DNA of 64,000 nucleotides from Peiella sedimenti (GTDB lineage Bacteria; Pseudomonadota; Alphaproteobacteria; Caulobacterales; Caulobacteraceae): positions 248,001 through 312,000 of the forward strand of contig NZ_JAUKTR010000002.1 in the NCBI RefSeq assembly GCF_030504955.1, in the 5' to 3' direction. Under the pieces are notes generated by a model that saw only the letters and a list, made by a program, of their open reading frames with translations, had not been told where the DNA came from and did no database searches. Positions 28,177-37,604 of this stretch are shown piece after piece (the first letter of the stretch is position 1; each line of letters begins with the position of its first letter). Made by a program: the position numbers and the translations under genes.

Positions 28177-29057
28177 TCCGCGCCCGCCTCGGCATCGCCA
28201 CGCGCCGCTTCGGCCCGTCCGGCCGCTGGCCTGCAGGCCAGCGCGGAGCGGAGGAGACTCTCCGCGATCTGTTGCAGACTGCCGCCGACGCCCGGCTCGA
28301 CCTGGTCGACGCCTCGGCCCTGGACGGCGAGGTGGAGCGCATGCTGGGCCGCTCCTGGCCCTTCCCCAGTCCCTTCCAGGTGGCGACCAAGACCACCCGG
28401 CTGGCCGACGGTCTGGACCGGCTGGAGGCGCGCGCCCGCCGGTCGCTCGAGCGGCTGGGCCTCGCGCGCGCCCAGACCCTTCTGGTCGCCGAGCCGGAGG
28501 ACCTGATGGGCTCGGACGGCCGCGCCCTGTGGGCCCGGCTCCAGCGCCTCAAGGACGAAGGTCTCTATCGGCAGATCGGTTTTTGCGCCGACGTGGAGGA
28601 CGAGCCGGTCGCCCTCGCTCGCCGCTACCAGCCCGACGTGGTCCAGACCCGTTGCAGCCTGCTCGACCAGCGTGCGGCCCAGCAGGGCGTGATCGCCGAG
28701 CTGGCCGGGCTGAACGTCGAGGTTCACCTGCGCTCGCCCCTGTCCGGCGCCCTGCTGTTCCAGGACCGCCAGGTGCTGCCGCCCGAACTGGCTCATGTGG
28801 GCCCGCGCCTGTCGCGCATTCGTCGGGGCCTGGCCGAGGCCGGCGCCGATCCCCTGGCGGCGTCCCTCAGCTACGCCCTGACGCTGCCGGGCGTTTCGGC
28901 GGTGCTGGTGGGGGCCACCTCGCCGGCGGAGCTGCGCGCGGTGATCGCGGCCTCCTTCGCGCCGTCGCCGCGCCTGGATTTCCGCGCCTTCGCGCTCGAC
29001 GAGGGCGGCGCCCAGGCCCGCGCCTGGACGCCGCGCACTGTCACCAGCGCAGCCTGA
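28173..29057 (+). CDS. Aldo/keto reductase-like protein with a degenerate catalytic tetrad
   Basis: A 294-residue AKR-fold protein: LDLVDASALDG..., VATKTTR, LLVAEPEDL, RYQPDVVQTRCSLLDQR, and a C-terminal VSAVLVGATSPAEL that resembles the NADPH-binding end. Of the Asp-Tyr-Lys-His tetrad, Asp46 and Lys73 are present. The Tyr position is Leu50, and the His of LLVH is Ala106. Normal carbonyl reduction therefore looks unlikely. It is translationally coupled to the aminotransferase-like gene and its 3' end overlaps btuB on the other strand by 17 bases. A non-enzymatic or altered function is inferred. Confidence 0.72.
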   Translation: MIRARLGIATRRFGPSGRWPAGQRGAEETLRDLLQTAADARLDLVDASALDGEVERMLGRSWPFPSPFQVATKTTRLADGLDRLEARARRSLERLGLARAQTLLVAEPEDLMGSDGRALWARLQRLKDEGLYRQIGFCADVEDEPVALARRYQPDVVQTRCSLLDQRAAQQGVIAELAGLNVEVHLRSPLSGALLFQDRQVLPPELAHVGPRLSRIRRGLAEAGADPLAASLSYALTLPGVSAVLVGATSPAELRAVIAASFAPSPRLDFRAFALDEGGAQARAWTPRTVTSAA

Positions 29058-30855
29058 CCCCCGCCCAGGCGCTGCGTCCTGGCTCGCCAAAGCCGTGCAG
29101 CTGCTGGTAACCCGCATCGCCCAGATTCTCGGCGCGCAGAGTCAGGTCGACCCTGGACGTCAAGGCGTAGCCCGCCGTCAGATTGGCGACCACGAAGCCG
29201 TCGCGCGTGCCGGCTGCGTCCGGCATTTCGCTCTCGGCCCGCACCGTCAAGGCGCCTGACAGGCGCTCGCCCGCCCAGGCCAGGGTCGCGGAGCCTGCAT
29301 GCTCGGGCACGCGCAGGATGGGGACCCCGGTGGCCTCATCCACGGCGTCGGTGAAGGCGTAGGCCAGCGTCAGGTCAAGCCCGCGCCCCAGGTCCGCACG
29401 ACCCTCCAGTTCCAGGCCGTTCGTACGCGTGCGGTCGATGTTCACGTAGTAGAATTCGAATGTCCCTGGATCGAAGAAGCCGTCGATCTGATCCTCCACC
29501 TCCAGCCGATAGAGGGTGGCCCGGCCCGTCCAGCGGCCATCGGGCGAGGCGTGGGCCAGGGCGATCTCGCCGCCCCGCGCGCTTTCGGGCCGCAGGGCCG
29601 CGATCATCGTCCCCGGCAGTACGAAGCAGAAGTCGCACAAGGCCTGCGCCACGCTGGGCGCCTTGAAGCCCGTACCATAGGCCCCTGATAGAACCCAGCC
29701 GCCGCCCAGCTCAAAGGCGGCCGAGGCCCGCCCCGTGGTCTCGGCGCCTACGCCGCTGATGTCGTCATGGCGCAGCCCCAGGGTCAGGGCGAGCCGTTCG
29801 CTCGCGGCCCAGCGGGCCACCCCGAAGGCGGCGTTCAGGGTCTGGTCGCCGAGGTTGCCGTTGAGGTCGGCCTCCACCTCCTCCCGCTCAAGGCCGAAGG
29901 TGTAGTCGAGCGGGGCGTCCCGGTCCGACCGCATGGCCTGCCAGCGCACGATCCGCCGGTCGCCGCCATAGACGGCGGGAAACGCGCCGCGGCTGTCGCG
30001 ATCAATGCGTGACGCAGCCAGCGTCAACTGGTGATCAAGTCCCGCCACCCGGTCGGCGCTGAGACGCACATGGCCCGACAGATTCTCCGTCGCCGCCGCC
30101 TCGTTCGGGTCATCGACCGGGCCGAAGCCGTCCAGCTGGGCGAAGCTGTCGGACCAGCGCAGTCGGGCGTCGAGGCTGAAGGCGGCGCTGAGCGCCTTGC
30201 GCGCATTCAGCCCCACGGTGGTGTTCTCGGACGGGTCCGTCTCCAGGCCGCCGTCGGCGGCCGATACGCCGTCCGTCTCGAAGCGTGAAGCGTAGACGCC
30301 CACGGCGCGGTCGGCGTCCGCCACGCCCGCCGAGATCCGTCCGCGACGGGTATTGTAGGCGCCGGCCTCGAGTTCGGCGGCCAGGCCGTCCGGCTCCCGC
30401 GTCGTGAAGGCGATCACGCCGCCGATGGCGTCCGAACCCCACAGGGAGGACTGCGGCCCGGACAGGACCTCGATGCGCCGCACATCGCCCAGGTCCAGAC
30501 CTGCGAAGTCGAAACCGCCCGCAGGCTGGGACGCGTCGTTCAGCGGCACGCCATCCACCAGGATCAGGGACTTGTCCTGGCCGGCGCCGCGCATGCGCAC
30601 CGAGGTCACGCCGCCGGGCCCCGAGCGATAGACCGACAGGCCCGGAACGTCGGCCAGAACATCGGCGGCGAACACGGCGCCACGCCGCTGAATGTCGTCT
30701 TCGTCGATGACGCGGGCGCCGGGCGTATCCAGCGCCACCGCCGGCAGGCGCGTGGCGGTGACGATGATCTCCGCGACGCCGGTCGCCGGGTCCTGAGCGG
30801 CGGCCGGAAGGGTGAGAGCCGCCAGGGCGGCGGCGCACAGAAGGGTTCGGGTCAT
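29041..30855 (-). CDS. btuB: TonB-dependent vitamin B12 receptor (BtuB-like)
   Basis: A 604-residue outer-membrane receptor. A signal peptide ending in PAAAQ is followed by a TonB box-like EIIVTATR, the plug domain (VADVPGLSVYRSG type, VRMRGAGQDKSLILVDGVPL, IEVLSGPQSSLWGSDAIGG) and a 22-strand barrel ending in an aromatic (LRW). Size and plug sequence fit BtuB, and a cobalamin riboswitch lies directly upstream. GGAG stands about 9 bases before the ATG at 30855; an ATG three codons earlier is the alternative. It should bring in the B12 needed by MetH. No btuCDF genes are in the window. Confidence 0.92.
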   Translation of the reverse strand: MTRTLLCAAALAALTLPAAAQDPATGVAEIIVTATRLPAVALDTPGARVIDEDDIQRRGAVFAADVLADVPGLSVYRSGPGGVTSVRMRGAGQDKSLILVDGVPLNDASQPAGGFDFAGLDLGDVRRIEVLSGPQSSLWGSDAIGGVIAFTTREPDGLAAELEAGAYNTRRGRISAGVADADRAVGVYASRFETDGVSAADGGLETDPSENTTVGLNARKALSAAFSLDARLRWSDSFAQLDGFGPVDDPNEAAATENLSGHVRLSADRVAGLDHQLTLAASRIDRDSRGAFPAVYGGDRRIVRWQAMRSDRDAPLDYTFGLEREEVEADLNGNLGDQTLNAAFGVARWAASERLALTLGLRHDDISGVGAETTGRASAAFELGGGWVLSGAYGTGFKAPSVAQALCDFCFVLPGTMIAALRPESARGGEIALAHASPDGRWTGRATLYRLEVEDQIDGFFDPGTFEFYYVNIDRTRTNGLELEGRADLGRGLDLTLAYAFTDAVDEATGVPILRVPEHAGSATLAWAGERLSGALTVRAESEMPDAAGTRDGFVVANLTAGYALTSRVDLTLRAENLGDAGYQQLHGFGEPGRSAWAGVRLRW

Positions 30856-30999
30856 GGCCCGCATCTCCAGTGATCGGCGGGCGCGGCGCGCGTCCTTCCG
30901 GGTTCAGGCGACGACCCACGCGGGATTGATCCCCCACGCCACGCCGGGTCGCGCGTCGCCTCTGCGGAGAGGTCCGGTTCGCGCGCCTGGGCCCGGGCG

Positions 31000-31180
31000 T
31001 CGAACGGGCGACATCGGCGGCCAGGTCTCCTGGCTTGCGGGTCGCCGGCGCCCCTCCCGCCTTCCCGGCCCTTGGGGGGCCAGTGGCGCCGGAGCCGTCG
31101 AAGGCTCCGGATCGGTTGGGCGTCTCTCCGCCTACAGTTGCGGGCACAGCCGCGGTTTTCGACCGCGTTCCCTTAACCGC
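31000..31180 (-). promoter_or_regulatory. Cobalamin riboswitch controlling btuB
   Basis: On the minus strand the order is GGGAAC (31172-31167), a hairpin GCGGTCGAAAACCGC, GTGCCCGCAACTGTAGG, a variable arm, then the B12 box GCAAGCCAGGAGACCTGGCC (31038-31019), all hallmarks of the AdoCbl riboswitch. It sits in the 421-base region between btuB and mutS and ends about 150 bases before the btuB start. When AdoCbl is abundant, btuB should be shut off. Boundaries are approximate. Confidence 0.93.
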
Positions 31181-31276
31181 CTGCGTTCCTTATCCGCCTG
31201 GGGATGCTTCGGGGCAAGCCGCTTGAGCGAACGACCGTAAGCCGTCACCTTGGGCGCAAGGAATTTTCAGCCCTCG

Positions 31277-33946
31277 ATGAACGCCCAGACCCCGATTCCC
31301 AAGGCCGAGGCCGTCACGCCGGTGATGGCCCAGTTCCTGGAGGCCAAGGCCGCGCATCCCGACGCGCTGCTGTTCTTCCGCATGGGCGATTTCTACGAGC
31401 TCTTCTTCGAGGACGCTGAAAAGGCCGCCGCAGCCCTGGCCCTGACCCTCACCAAGCGGGGCAAGCACCTGGGCGAGGACATTCCCATGGCGGGCGTGCC
31501 GGTTCACGCCGCCGAGGGTTATATCGCCCGCCTGATACGCCAGGGGTACCGCGTCGCCGTCTGCGAGCAGGTCGAGGATCCGGCCGAGGCGAAGAAGCGC
31601 GGCTCCAAGGCCGTGGTTCGGCGCGAGGTGGTTCGTGTCGTCACCCCGGGCACCGTGACCGAGGAGGCGCTGCTAGACGCGCGGGGGGCCAACCGTCTGG
31701 CGGCCGTAGCGATCCGGCGCGGACGGGCCGCCGTGGTCGCCGTCGAGGTCTCCACGGGGGAGGTGGAAAGTCTGGCGCTTGACCCCGCCGGTCTCGCCTC
31801 GGCCCTGTCAGCCCTGCGCCCCTCCGAAGTGCTGGCCGCCGACCGCCTGTTTGCCGACGAAACGGCCGCCCACGCGCTCAAGGCCTCAGGCGGGGTGGTT
31901 CAGCCGATGGCGGCGGCCCTGTCCGAACCCTCCGCCGCCGAGGCGCGGGCCAGACGTCTTTACGGGGTGGAGACACTGGACGCCTTCGGCGCCTTCGAGC
32001 CTGCCGAAATATCGGCCCTCGGCCTGATCGCCGCCTATCTCGAGACGACCCAGGCCGGACGCCTGCCGCCCCTCAAGCCGCCGAGGCGCGCCGTCGAGGC
32101 GGCCTATATGGCCATCGACCCCTCGACCCGCGCAGCCCTGGAGATCGACCGGGCCCAGGCCGGGGGCCGCGAGGGCTCGCTGCTGGCCTGCATCGACCGC
32201 ACGGTTTCGGGCCCCGGCGCGCGCCGGCTGGCCGAGCGGCTGGCCCGCCCCCTGATGGACCGCGCCGCGATCGAAGCGCGCTTGGACGCCGTCGGCTGGC
32301 TGGCGGAACATAGGGCGTTGAGACGCGATCTGCGGACCCTGCTCAAGGGCGCGCCGGATATGGCCCGCGCCCTGGCCCGCCTGGCCCTGGGCCGCGGGGG
32401 CCCACGCGATCTCGAGGCGCTTGGGCGAGGTCTGGAGGCGGCTGAACAGGCGCTGGCCCTGTTCGCCAGCCGGCCCGATCCGCTGAGCGGCCCTCCGGCC
32501 CTGCTCGAAAGCCATCTGGCGGCGCTGGCGCCCACCGCCGACACGGCCCGGCTGAAGGCGGATCTGGCCGCAGGCCTGATCGAGGGTCCGCCGCACCTGG
32601 CGCGCGACGGCGGTTTCATCCGGCCGGGCTTCAGGCCTGAACTGGACGAGGCGCGGCGTCTGCGTGACCACGGCCGTCAGGCCATCGTCGAATTGGAGGG
32701 CCGCGTGCAGGTCGCCAGCGGCGTGCCGCTCAAGGCCCGACACAACGCCGTGCTGGGCTACTTCCTCGAAACCTCGGCCAAGCAGGCCGAGCCCCTTCTG
32801 AAGCCGCCGCTGAACGCCCAGTTCATCCACCGCCAGACCCTGGCCAACCAGGTGCGCTTCACCACCACCGAGCTGGTCGAGCTTGACGCCGCCATCGCCC
32901 AGGCCGGTCAGCGCGCCCTGGCCATGGAGCTGGAGACCTTCGAGGCCCTCCGCGCCGCCGCCGGCGCTAGCGCCGCCCCCCTTCAGGCCGCCGCCGAGGC
33001 TCTGGCCGAGCTGGACTGCTCCGCCGCCCTGGCCGAGTGGGCCGAGGAGGCGCGCGCCGTGCGCCCCCAGGTCGAAGACTCCACCGTCTTTCTCGTCGAG
33101 GGCGGTCGGCACCCCGTCGTCGAGGCGGCGGTGACGCGGGAGGGCCAGGCCTTCACGCCCAACGACTGCCGCCTGGACGGATCAGGAGATCAAGCGGCGC
33201 GCCTGGCCATCGTCACCGGCCCCAACATGGCGGGCAAGTCGACCTTCCTGCGCCAGAACGCCCTTCTGGCCGTAATGGCGCAGGCCGGCAGCTTCGTGCC
33301 CGCGCGCTCGCTGCGCCTGGGCCTGGTGGACCGGCTGTTCAGCCGCGTGGGCGCGGGCGATGACCTCTCGCGCGGCCGCTCCACCTTCATGCTGGAGATG
33401 ATCGAGACCGCCGCCATCCTGGTGCAGGCCACGGACCGCTCCCTGGTGGTGCTGGACGAGATCGGCCGCGGCACGGCCACCTATGACGGCCTGGCCATCG
33501 CCTGGGCCACAGCCGAGGGCCTCTATCAGACCAACCGCTGCCGCACCCTGTTCGCCACACATTATCACGAGCTGGCCGAGCTGGAGGCGCGGCTGGACCG
33601 GGTCTGCAACCTGTCCATGAAGGCCAGCGAGTGGAACGGCGACCTCGTCTTCCTGCACGAGGCCGTCCCCGGCGCCGCCGACCGTTCCTATGGGGTTCAG
33701 GTGGCGAAACTGGCTGGCGTGCCGCCTGCCGTCGTGGCCCGCGCCTGGGAGGTCCTGGATCGACTGGAGAGCGAGGGGGTCGGCAAGGCCCGGCTGGAGG
33801 ACCTGCCGCTGTTCGCGGTCCCGCCCGTCGCGCTCGCCGCCGAGCCGTCGCCGCTCGAGCGCGAGCTGGCCCGGATCGAGCCCGATGAACTGACGCCGCG
33901 CCAGGCTCTGGACGAGCTCTATCGCCTCAAGGGGTTGTTGCTGTGA
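31277..33946 (+). CDS. mutS: DNA mismatch repair protein MutS
   Basis: An 889-residue protein. The mismatch-recognition motif GDFYELF is at residues 37-43 with the base-stacking Phe39 and Glu41. Then come connector, lever and clamp domains and the ATPase: Walker A GPNMAGKST at about 648-656, DDLSRGRSTFMLEM, Walker B VVLDEIGRGTATYDG, and FATHYHEL. It ends with the helical tail ALDELYRLKGLL. The stop overlaps the GTG start of the next gene (GTGA), so mutS leads a coupled run with the phosphonopyruvate-hydrolase-like gene and glnD. The intergenic region before it also holds the btuB riboswitch on the other strand. Confidence 0.98.
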   Translation: MNAQTPIPKAEAVTPVMAQFLEAKAAHPDALLFFRMGDFYELFFEDAEKAAAALALTLTKRGKHLGEDIPMAGVPVHAAEGYIARLIRQGYRVAVCEQVEDPAEAKKRGSKAVVRREVVRVVTPGTVTEEALLDARGANRLAAVAIRRGRAAVVAVEVSTGEVESLALDPAGLASALSALRPSEVLAADRLFADETAAHALKASGGVVQPMAAALSEPSAAEARARRLYGVETLDAFGAFEPAEISALGLIAAYLETTQAGRLPPLKPPRRAVEAAYMAIDPSTRAALEIDRAQAGGREGSLLACIDRTVSGPGARRLAERLARPLMDRAAIEARLDAVGWLAEHRALRRDLRTLLKGAPDMARALARLALGRGGPRDLEALGRGLEAAEQALALFASRPDPLSGPPALLESHLAALAPTADTARLKADLAAGLIEGPPHLARDGGFIRPGFRPELDEARRLRDHGRQAIVELEGRVQVASGVPLKARHNAVLGYFLETSAKQAEPLLKPPLNAQFIHRQTLANQVRFTTTELVELDAAIAQAGQRALAMELETFEALRAAAGASAAPLQAAAEALAELDCSAALAEWAEEARAVRPQVEDSTVFLVEGGRHPVVEAAVTREGQAFTPNDCRLDGSGDQAARLAIVTGPNMAGKSTFLRQNALLAVMAQAGSFVPARSLRLGLVDRLFSRVGAGDDLSRGRSTFMLEMIETAAILVQATDRSLVVLDEIGRGTATYDGLAIAWATAEGLYQTNRCRTLFATHYHELAELEARLDRVCNLSMKASEWNGDLVFLHEAVPGAADRSYGVQVAKLAGVPPAVVARAWEVLDRLESEGVGKARLEDLPLFAVPPVALAAEPSPLERELARIEPDELTPRQALDELYRLKGLLL

Positions 33947-34818
33947 GCCCCGGCGCCCGCCTCAGAAGCCTCATCGCCGAGCGGGGCGTCATCGAGGCCA
34001 TGGCCGCGCACAACCCCCTGTCCGCTCGCCTGGCGGTCGAGGCGGGGTTCGAGGCCGTCTGGGCGAGCGGCTTCGAGCTCGCGGCGTCGGAATGCCGGGC
34101 CGACGTGGGTCTGGTCTCGCCCGGAGAGCATCTCGAGCTGTGCCGGCGCATGGCGGCGCGGGCGGGGGCGCTGCTCGTCGCCGACCTCGACACCGGCTTC
34201 GGAAACGCCGTGAACCTGAGCTACGCCGTACGGGATTACGAAGCGGCTGGGGTCGCCGCCGTAGTCTTCGAGGACAAGACCTTTCCCAAGATGACGAGTC
34301 TCGCATCGGGCTCGACGCGGCAGGATCTGGCGCCCATCGAAGAGTGCGTCGGCAAGGTCGCCGCCGCCCGCGGCGCTCGGCGGGATGAGGGCCTCGTCAT
34401 CGTGGCCAGAACCGAAGCCCTCATCGCCGGCGCCGGGTTGGACGAGGCGGTGCGCCGGGGCGAGGCCTATGCCGAGGCCGGTTGTGATCTGCTGCTTATC
34501 CATTCCAAGGCGCAGGACGCGGCTGAAGTCCTGGCCTTCTGCGACCGCTGGAAGCCGGCCTGTCCGCTCGTGGTCGTGCCGACCACCTACCCGCGCTTCG
34601 GGCGTGAGGCGGCCCGGGCCGTGGGAAAGATCGCGATGGTGATCTACGGCAATCACGGCCTGCGCGCCGCGACGGCCGCGATGGAGTCCGCCTTCCGGTC
34701 CATACGCGAGGCCGGACATGCGGCGGAGGTCGAGCCGGATATCGCCCCCCTGTCCCGCATCTTCGAGCTGCAGGATATGGATCACGTCGCCGAACTGGAG
34801 CGGCGCTTTCTGCGCTGA
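33943..34818 (+). CDS. Phosphonopyruvate hydrolase-like protein (PEP mutase/isocitrate lyase superfamily)
   Basis: A 291-residue barrel protein. The start region AMAAHNPLSARLAVEAGFE is typical of phosphonopyruvate-using enzymes. Metal-binding Asp residues lie in ADLDTGFGN (about 80-88), the gating-loop motif is EDKTFPKMTS (110-119), and PTTYP and VIYGNHGLRAA follow. PEP mutases carry EDKx5NS; here the Asn is Thr118, the residue reported at this place in the phosphonopyruvate hydrolase of Variovorax Pal2. Hydrolysis of phosphonopyruvate to pyruvate and phosphate is therefore the best guess. GTG start overlaps the mutS stop and its stop overlaps the glnD start (TGATG). No other phosphonate gene is nearby. 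Confidence 0.8.
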   Translation: MSPGARLRSLIAERGVIEAMAAHNPLSARLAVEAGFEAVWASGFELAASECRADVGLVSPGEHLELCRRMAARAGALLVADLDTGFGNAVNLSYAVRDYEAAGVAAVVFEDKTFPKMTSLASGSTRQDLAPIEECVGKVAAARGARRDEGLVIVARTEALIAGAGLDEAVRRGEAYAEAGCDLLLIHSKAQDAAEVLAFCDRWKPACPLVVVPTTYPRFGREAARAVGKIAMVIYGNHGLRAATAAMESAFRSIREAGHAAEVEPDIAPLSRIFELQDMDHVAELERRFLR

Positions 34819-37451
34819 TGGCGGACCGCGTCGACGGCAGACACGATCTCGACCGTTTCGCCCGGGCCGCGGATGACTCCGCCGTGCGGGCCGAACTGGT
34901 GGAGCATCTTCGCGCCCAGCTGGAGGACGGCCGGCGCAGAGCGCAGGGCAGGCTCAAGAGCGGCGGCGGAGGCCAGGCGGCGGCGCGCGCCTACGCCCAG
35001 GCCGCCGACGACGTCCTTATTCCCCTCCACGATCTGGCGGACCAGGTCCTGTTTCCACCCCGGGGCGCGCCCAAGGACCAGCGCAGCGCCCTGCTGGCCG
35101 TGGGGGGCTACGGTCGGGGCGTGCTGGCGCCCTTTTCGGACCTGGACCTCCTGTTCCTGCGTCCCACCAGGGGGGCCGAGCGCACCGAGCAGGTCATCCA
35201 GTTCGTGCTCTACGTGTTGTGGGACCTGGGCCTGAAGGTCGGCTGGGCGGCGCGCACTCTGGACGAGACGCTCAAGCTGGCGCGCCAGGACATGACCATC
35301 CGCACCACCCTGCTGGAAGCGCGGCCCCTGGCGGGCGACGCGCGCCTCTCGGCGCACCTTCTGACCCGCTTCCGGCGCGACGTGCGCCGCCTGGACCCTC
35401 GTCCTTTCATCGAGGCCAAGCTGGAGGAGCGCGATCTGCGCCATCGCAAGGCCGGGGCGACCCGCTATCGCGTCGAGCCCCACGTCAAGGACGGCAAGGG
35501 CGGCCTGCGCGACCTCAACTCGCTGTTCTGGATCGCCGAGCACCTGGCGCCCGAAAGCGAGCTGGGCCGCGCCGCCATGGACGACGTGCTGACCGGCCGC
35601 GAGCGCCGCGCCTTCGACCAGGCCTTCGAGTTCCTGTGGACCGTGCGGATCCACATGCATCTGGTCGCGGGCCGCCCCGAGGAGCGCCTCAGCTTCGATC
35701 TCCAGCCCGAGGTGGCCCGGACCATGGGCTGGTCGGCGCGGGGCAGCGAGGCCGCGGTCGAGCGGTTCATGCGCCGCTACTTCGTCGTGGCCCGCGATGT
35801 AGGCGCCCTGACGCGCGCCCTGTGCGTCAAGCTGGAGGAGCGTGGCCAGAAGTCGGCAGGCGGGCTGGAGCGTCTGCTGCGCCGGGCCGGGCGTCCGCGC
35901 GCCCGGCGGCTGGACGACCCCGGTTTCGTGGCCGTAGGCGGGCGCCTGTCGGTGGCGGGTCCCGAGGTGTTCCGAGAGCGACCGGTGCGCCTTCTGACCA
36001 TCTTCCGAGAAGCGGACCGGCTGGACCTCGACCTGCACCCCGACGCCCTGGCCGCGGCGGCCCGGTCCATGGGGCTGATCACCCCGGCCCTGCGCCGCGA
36101 TCCGGCGGCGGCGCGCGCCTTCCTCGACGTGCTGGCGGGCGGCGGGCGACCCTATCGGGTGCTGTCCCTCATGAACGAGATCGGCGTTCTGGGCCGCTTC
36201 CTGCCCGAGTTCGCCCGGGTCGTCGGCCAGACCCAGTTCAACATGTACCACGCCTTCACGGTGGACGAGCATACGCTCAGGGCCATAGGGGTCCTCAACG
36301 ACATCGAGCGGGGCCTGCTCAAGGATGACCACCCCCTGGCCACGCGCCTGATCCACCGCCTTTCGGACCGCGAGGCGCTTTTCCTCGCCATGCTGCTGCA
36401 CGACGTGGGCAAGGGCGGTTCGCGCGGTCAGCTTGAGGACGGCGCAATCGCCGCGCGGCGCGCCTGCGAGCGGCTCGGCCTGCCGCCTGACCGCGCCGAG
36501 CTGGTGGCCTGGCTGGTGCGCCACCACCTGATCCTGTCGGACTACGCCCAGAAGCGCGACGTCTCCGACCCCGACACCATCGAGGCCTTCGTGCGCGAGG
36601 TGGGCGATCCGGAGCGCCTGCGTCTGCTCCTGTGTCTGACCGTGGCCGACATCCGCGCCGTCGGGCCGGGCGTCTGGAACGGCTGGAAGGGCCAGCTGAT
36701 GCGCGATCTCTACGCCGCCGTGGAGGCCCGCTTCCAGGGCGGTCCGCACATCAAGGCGGCCTTCGCCTCCAGCGATGCGCCCGATCTCGATCCCCACGCC
36801 CCGCCGACGGTCGAGACCGCCCTGCGCCGGGACCTGGAGGCCACCGAGCTGATCCTGTCGGCGCCCGACCGGACCGGCCTGTTCGCCGACGTCACCCGCG
36901 CCCTGGCGGCCGCCGGCGCCGACGTGGTGGGGGCCAGGCTTGAAACCTCGGAGGCCGGCCGAGCCAGCGAGATCATCTACATCCAGGACGCCACCGGCGC
37001 CCCCTTCGGCCAGGGCCACCCGCCCCAGCTCCGGCTGCTGGTGCGTCAGCTGAAGAAGGCGCTGGCCGGCGGCGCTGCGCCCCCGGCGCCGTCGCATGGC
37101 CTGCCCAGCCGCCGCCGCGCCGCCTTCGAGGTGGCGCCCTCGGTGATGATCGACAACGAGGCCACCGGCGCGGCCACCATCGTGGAGGTGTCCGGGCCCG
37201 ACCGGCCCGGCCTTCTGGCCGAGCTCGCCGCGGCCCTTGCCTCCCTAGGGCTGTCCATCCGCTCGGCCCACGTGGAGAGCCTCGGCGAGCGGGCCGTCGA
37301 CGCCTTCTACGTGACCCAGACCGACGGCGCGAAACTGAGCGATCCGGACCTTCTGGCCCGCCTGCGCCTCAGCCTGACCGAGGTTCTGCGCCGCGAGCCC
37401 GAACCCGCCGCCCGCCCGGCGGTGCGCGCCCGCGCCAGCCGCGCCCGGTGA
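34818..37451 (+). CDS. glnD: Bifunctional PII uridylyltransferase/uridylyl-removing enzyme (GlnD)
   Basis: An 877-residue nitrogen sensor that uridylylates PII when glutamine is low and reverses this when it is high. The nucleotidyltransferase motif GGYGRGVLAPFSDLDLLFL is at residues 96-114, with RVEPHVKDGKGGLRDLN after it. The HD hydrolase motif LLHDVGKG is near 525-533. Two ACT domains start at about 678 (LSAPDRTGLFADVTRAL) and 787 (VSGPDRPGLLAELAAAL). Length and order are normal. It is the third gene of the mutS run. A 153-base gap with no clear terminator precedes murJ. Confidence 0.97.
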   Translation: MADRVDGRHDLDRFARAADDSAVRAELVEHLRAQLEDGRRRAQGRLKSGGGGQAAARAYAQAADDVLIPLHDLADQVLFPPRGAPKDQRSALLAVGGYGRGVLAPFSDLDLLFLRPTRGAERTEQVIQFVLYVLWDLGLKVGWAARTLDETLKLARQDMTIRTTLLEARPLAGDARLSAHLLTRFRRDVRRLDPRPFIEAKLEERDLRHRKAGATRYRVEPHVKDGKGGLRDLNSLFWIAEHLAPESELGRAAMDDVLTGRERRAFDQAFEFLWTVRIHMHLVAGRPEERLSFDLQPEVARTMGWSARGSEAAVERFMRRYFVVARDVGALTRALCVKLEERGQKSAGGLERLLRRAGRPRARRLDDPGFVAVGGRLSVAGPEVFRERPVRLLTIFREADRLDLDLHPDALAAAARSMGLITPALRRDPAAARAFLDVLAGGGRPYRVLSLMNEIGVLGRFLPEFARVVGQTQFNMYHAFTVDEHTLRAIGVLNDIERGLLKDDHPLATRLIHRLSDREALFLAMLLHDVGKGGSRGQLEDGAIAARRACERLGLPPDRAELVAWLVRHHLILSDYAQKRDVSDPDTIEAFVREVGDPERLRLLLCLTVADIRAVGPGVWNGWKGQLMRDLYAAVEARFQGGPHIKAAFASSDAPDLDPHAPPTVETALRRDLEATELILSAPDRTGLFADVTRALAAAGADVVGARLETSEAGRASEIIYIQDATGAPFGQGHPPQLRLLVRQLKKALAGGAAPPAPSHGLPSRRRAAFEVAPSVMIDNEATGAATIVEVSGPDRPGLLAELAAALASLGLSIRSAHVESLGERAVDAFYVTQTDGAKLSDPDLLARLRLSLTEVLRREPEPAARPAVRARASRAR

Positions 37452-37604
37452 CGGCCAGATGACGCCTTTCCCCCCGGCGCATGCGGCGCTAGAGCCTGAT
37501 GGGGTGAGGCGGGGTCGAATTCGCGATCTCACCGGCGCCGTGAACCAGGCTCTCGCCAAGATGCCCGACCGAAATCTGACGCTTCTTCAGCCGGACGCCC
37601 GTCC

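Noticed and set aside
34782-37097. Open frame of about 770 codons opposite glnD
   Set aside because: Antisense shadow with no recognisable motif; glnD has all its domains in the expected order.
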